Made by a program: the position numbers and the translations under genes. 64,000 nucleotides of DNA from Burkholderiales bacterium (GTDB lineage Bacteria; Pseudomonadota; Gammaproteobacteria; Burkholderiales; Nitrosomonadaceae), in contig JACKLR010000001.1 in the NCBI GenBank assembly GCA_024235795.1, forward strand, positions 248,001 through 312,000. Direction: 5' to 3'. The notes under the pieces were generated by a model, which saw nothing but the letters and a program-made list of their open reading frames with translations, was not told where the DNA came from and ran no database searches. This document shows, one piece after another, positions 61,596-64,000 of this stretch (positions are counted from its first letter, which is position 1; every line of letters starts with the position of its first letter).

Positions 61596-63989
61596 ATGAA
61601 AAAACATTCACAATTTTTCCATTACGCCTTCGCTGCGCTTGCGGGTTGCAGTTTGTTATTAATATTTTCTGCTTGGCTGTTAATTCTCGCTAGCCTGCCG
61701 CAATATGACGGCACAGTGCAATTATCCAGTCTGAGCGCGCCGGTTACCGTTGAACGCGATGCGCTCGGCAGTGTGACGATCTCCGGCAAGAACCGCTTGG
61801 ATGTCACCAAAACACTGGGTTTCGTGCACGCGCAGGAACGATTTTTTGAAATGGATTTAATGCGCCGTCAGGCTGCTGGCGAGCTCGCCGCAATTTTCGG
61901 CGAAGGTGCATTGCCGTTGGACATGGCATCGCGCAAATACCGTATGCGTGCGCGTGCACAACAGTTCATTCAGGAATTACCGGATGACCAGCAGCAATTG
62001 CTTAAGGCTTACCGCACTGGCGTAAACGCTGGCCTCGATTCGCTGGCGGTACGACCCTACCCATATCTGCTCACCCGTACACAGCCCTCCGAATGGTTGA
62101 AAGAAGATACGTTGCTGGTTATTTTTTCGATGTTTGTCACGCTCAACGAATCCAGCAATCGGCGCGAACTCGGACTGTCTTATTTACGCGCTGAACTGCC
62201 GGACAACCTGTTTCAGTTTCTAACCGCGAGCGGCGGTTCGTGGGACATGCCACTGATGGGTGAACCGCTTGAATGGCCGCCAATGCCTACTGCTAACGAT
62301 GTCGATATCAGCACCAAAACCATGCCGCTGCTCGCTGGTGTTCTCGAACTGGATGAATCGATGCCGGGTAGTAACAATTTTGCAATTGCCGGCGAGCTGG
62401 CCTCAGCCACTGATGGCGCAGCCCTGGTTGCGAATGACATGCATTTGACGCTGCGCGTTCCCAATCTTTGGTTCCGCACACGGCTGCTTATCGCGCATGA
62501 AAATAACCAAAATCCGAATCAACACATCGATGTCACTGGCATTTCACTACCCGGCGTGCCCGCCATCGTCATTGGTTCCAACCGGCATATTGCCTGGAGC
62601 TTTACCAACAGCTACGGCGATTTTGCTGACTGGGTGCGCGTGACATTCGATCCTGATGACAAATTACGCTATCTGGGTACATCCGGCTGGCAGCCCCTTA
62701 AAACGTTCCAGGAAACTATCCATGTGCGCAATGCGCCTGCCAAAACGATAACCGTGCGCGAAACCGAATGGGGACCGATCGTCGCACACGATCATGACGG
62801 CGTACCGCTGGCCATTGTCTGGACAGCTTTTCAACCGGGCGGTGTTAATTTAAACCTGACCGACCTCGAGCTGGCACAAACAGTCGATGAAGCAGCCGCC
62901 ATTGTGCAACTGACCGGTATCCCTGCGCAAAACTTTATTGTCGGCGATAAACAGGGCAATATCCTCTGGACGATTGCCGGGCGCATCCCGTTGCGCTCGG
63001 ATAATTTTGACCCGAGAATGCCTGCAGACTGGGCTGCTCCCGATACCGGATGGTTGGGCTGGCTGAATCCCGCCGATTATCCGTTGGTCCGCAATCCGGA
63101 TACGGGACGTTTATGGACTGCGAATACGCGCACTGTCGATTCGGAAACATTGAAAATCATCGGCGACGGCGGTTACGATCTTGGTGCGCGCTCAAAACAG
63201 ATACGCGACAATTTATTTGCGATAGATCAATTTACGGCTGATGATTTATTTGCCATTCAGCTGGATCATCGCGCCGTCTTTTTTATACGCTGGCATGCCT
63301 TGCTTCTCGCCACGCTCAAACAGTCTACGCAAACGGCAACATCCGGACAACTGGAACAGGTATTGGAAAACTGGGATGGACATGCCGCAGTGGAATCGGT
63401 GGCTTACCGGATTGTACGCAGCTTCCGTTATGAAGTAATTAAATCCATACTCACGGCCTTGACTGCCGAGATCAAGCTACGCCATCCAGCATTTCAACTG
63501 CCTCAGTTAAACCAGGCCGAACATGCTATCTGGCTGATCCTGGAGGAGCGGCCTGCACATCTATTGCCTGCAAACTACGGCAACTGGGATGCGTTTCTCG
63601 CACACTGCGCCAACAGGACAATCGCCGCATTGCAACAGCAATCAGGCGATATCACCGTGCGTACCTGGGGTGAAGACAACGCGGCACATATCAACCATCC
63701 GATCAGCCAGCATCTGCCTAAATGGCTTGCGAAATATCTGGACATGCCAGCCGACCCACTTCCCGGCGATGTACATATGCCGCGTATCCAATCGCCGAGC
63801 TTCGGTGCATCGCAACGCTCAGTCGTCGCCCCCGGCAAGGAAGAAGAAGGTTATTTCGATATGCCTGGTGGACAGAGCGGTCACCCCTTATCACCGTACT
63901 ATGGGAGTGGGCATGCAAATTGGGTATCGGGCAAGCCGACACCCTTTTTGCCGGGAAAATCAGAATATATACTCAGACTTGTTCCGTGA
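61596..63989 (+). CDS. Penicillin acylase family (N-terminal nucleophile) hydrolase
   Basis: A 797-residue secreted or membrane-anchored amidase precursor. The N-terminal helix (about 8-30) anchors or exports it. The alpha chain region has VTVERDALGSVTISG and FVHAQERFFEMDLMRRQAAGEL. Autocleavage would expose Ser in ESMPGSNNFAIAG (about residue 257), the catalytic nucleophile; DMHLTLRVPNLWFR and SFTNSYGDFADW follow. The C-terminus (GQSGHPLSPYYGSGHANWVSGK) carries the family end motif. Members act on acylated homoserine lactones, beta-lactams or other amides; the substrate here is unknown. It ends with TGA 11 bases before the window end. Confidence 0.94.
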   Translation: MKKHSQFFHYAFAALAGCSLLLIFSAWLLILASLPQYDGTVQLSSLSAPVTVERDALGSVTISGKNRLDVTKTLGFVHAQERFFEMDLMRRQAAGELAAIFGEGALPLDMASRKYRMRARAQQFIQELPDDQQQLLKAYRTGVNAGLDSLAVRPYPYLLTRTQPSEWLKEDTLLVIFSMFVTLNESSNRRELGLSYLRAELPDNLFQFLTASGGSWDMPLMGEPLEWPPMPTANDVDISTKTMPLLAGVLELDESMPGSNNFAIAGELASATDGAALVANDMHLTLRVPNLWFRTRLLIAHENNQNPNQHIDVTGISLPGVPAIVIGSNRHIAWSFTNSYGDFADWVRVTFDPDDKLRYLGTSGWQPLKTFQETIHVRNAPAKTITVRETEWGPIVAHDHDGVPLAIVWTAFQPGGVNLNLTDLELAQTVDEAAAIVQLTGIPAQNFIVGDKQGNILWTIAGRIPLRSDNFDPRMPADWAAPDTGWLGWLNPADYPLVRNPDTGRLWTANTRTVDSETLKIIGDGGYDLGARSKQIRDNLFAIDQFTADDLFAIQLDHRAVFFIRWHALLLATLKQSTQTATSGQLEQVLENWDGHAAVESVAYRIVRSFRYEVIKSILTALTAEIKLRHPAFQLPQLNQAEHAIWLILEERPAHLLPANYGNWDAFLAHCANRTIAALQQQSGDITVRTWGEDNAAHINHPISQHLPKWLAKYLDMPADPLPGDVHMPRIQSPSFGASQRSVVAPGKEEEGYFDMPGGQSGHPLSPYYGSGHANWVSGKPTPFLPGKSEYILRLVP

Positions 63990-64000
63990 GCATATGTTCG

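Noticed and set aside
61408..61599. 63-codon plus-strand frame before the acylase gene
   Set aside because: AT-rich, no ribosome site, overlaps the acylase start, and no domain is seen.

Overview
The window reads as a chromosomal segment of a betaproteobacterium, most likely a Nitrosomonas-type ammonia oxidiser. Supporting signs are a complete system I cytochrome c maturation operon (ccmABCDEFGHI), a di-haem cytochrome c4, a small His-rich periplasmic protein resembling SmbP (a family described from Nitrosomonas europaea), and the housekeeping block rimP-nusA-infB-rbfA-truB. The taxonomic call is an inference from gene content, not from a search.

Layout. 1-9.1 kb: housekeeping and redox genes (hemL, cytochrome c4, a SPOR-like membrane protein, map, rph, rdgB, SmbP-like, a YfcH-type epimerase, DUF4202, periplasmic msrB). 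9.1-15.5 kb: a fused 5-oxoprolinase and an M48 protease-LemA pair. 15.5-19.2 kb: a small defence patch with vapBC and a SEFIR-STAND-TPR gene split by one in-frame stop. 19.4-27.7 kb: bcp and the whole ccm operon on the minus strand. 27.7-34 kb: truB-rbfA-infB-nusA-rimP with a terminator-like hairpin in the rimP leader. Then creA and the initiator tRNA-fMet.

The tRNA-fMet (34913-34989) is an integration hotspot. Island 1 (about 34.99-42.69 kb) is a compact phage-satellite-like element. It carries a tyrosine integrase, an AlpA-like regulator, a CHC2 zinc-finger protein, a P4-type primase-helicase, hicBA and a membrane WYL/TerB-like protein, and it is bounded by a perfect 50-bp duplication of the tRNA 3' half. 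Island 2 (about 42.67-54.37 kb) is a decayed mobilizable element bounded by a perfect 33-bp direct repeat. It has a serine recombinase lacking its catalytic domain, ardA, a Fic gene, a SpoIIAA-like gene with a metallophosphoesterase broken by one stop, abiEi/abiEii, and a mobC-relaxase operon. A complete IS21-family element with a 5-bp target duplication interrupts the relaxase. At its right edge lies an oriT-like hairpin with an IncP-like nic sequence. Beyond it are scattered relics of a second tandem copy of the same element (recombinase tail, a relaxase piece, the mobC start).

55-64 kb returns to chromosomal genes: an orphan acyl carrier protein, a UshA-like 5'-nucleotidase lipoprotein, a large Cache-HAMP-GAF-GGDEF-EAL protein, a GspG-like prepilin and a penicillin-acylase family hydrolase.

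The most notable points are the tandem island architecture with an oriT that would be rebuilt on circularisation, the exactly reversible IS insertion in the relaxase, and two defence-type genes each broken by a TAA in the same TTTAAAAA context, where moving the T/A boundary by one base restores Lys-Lys.
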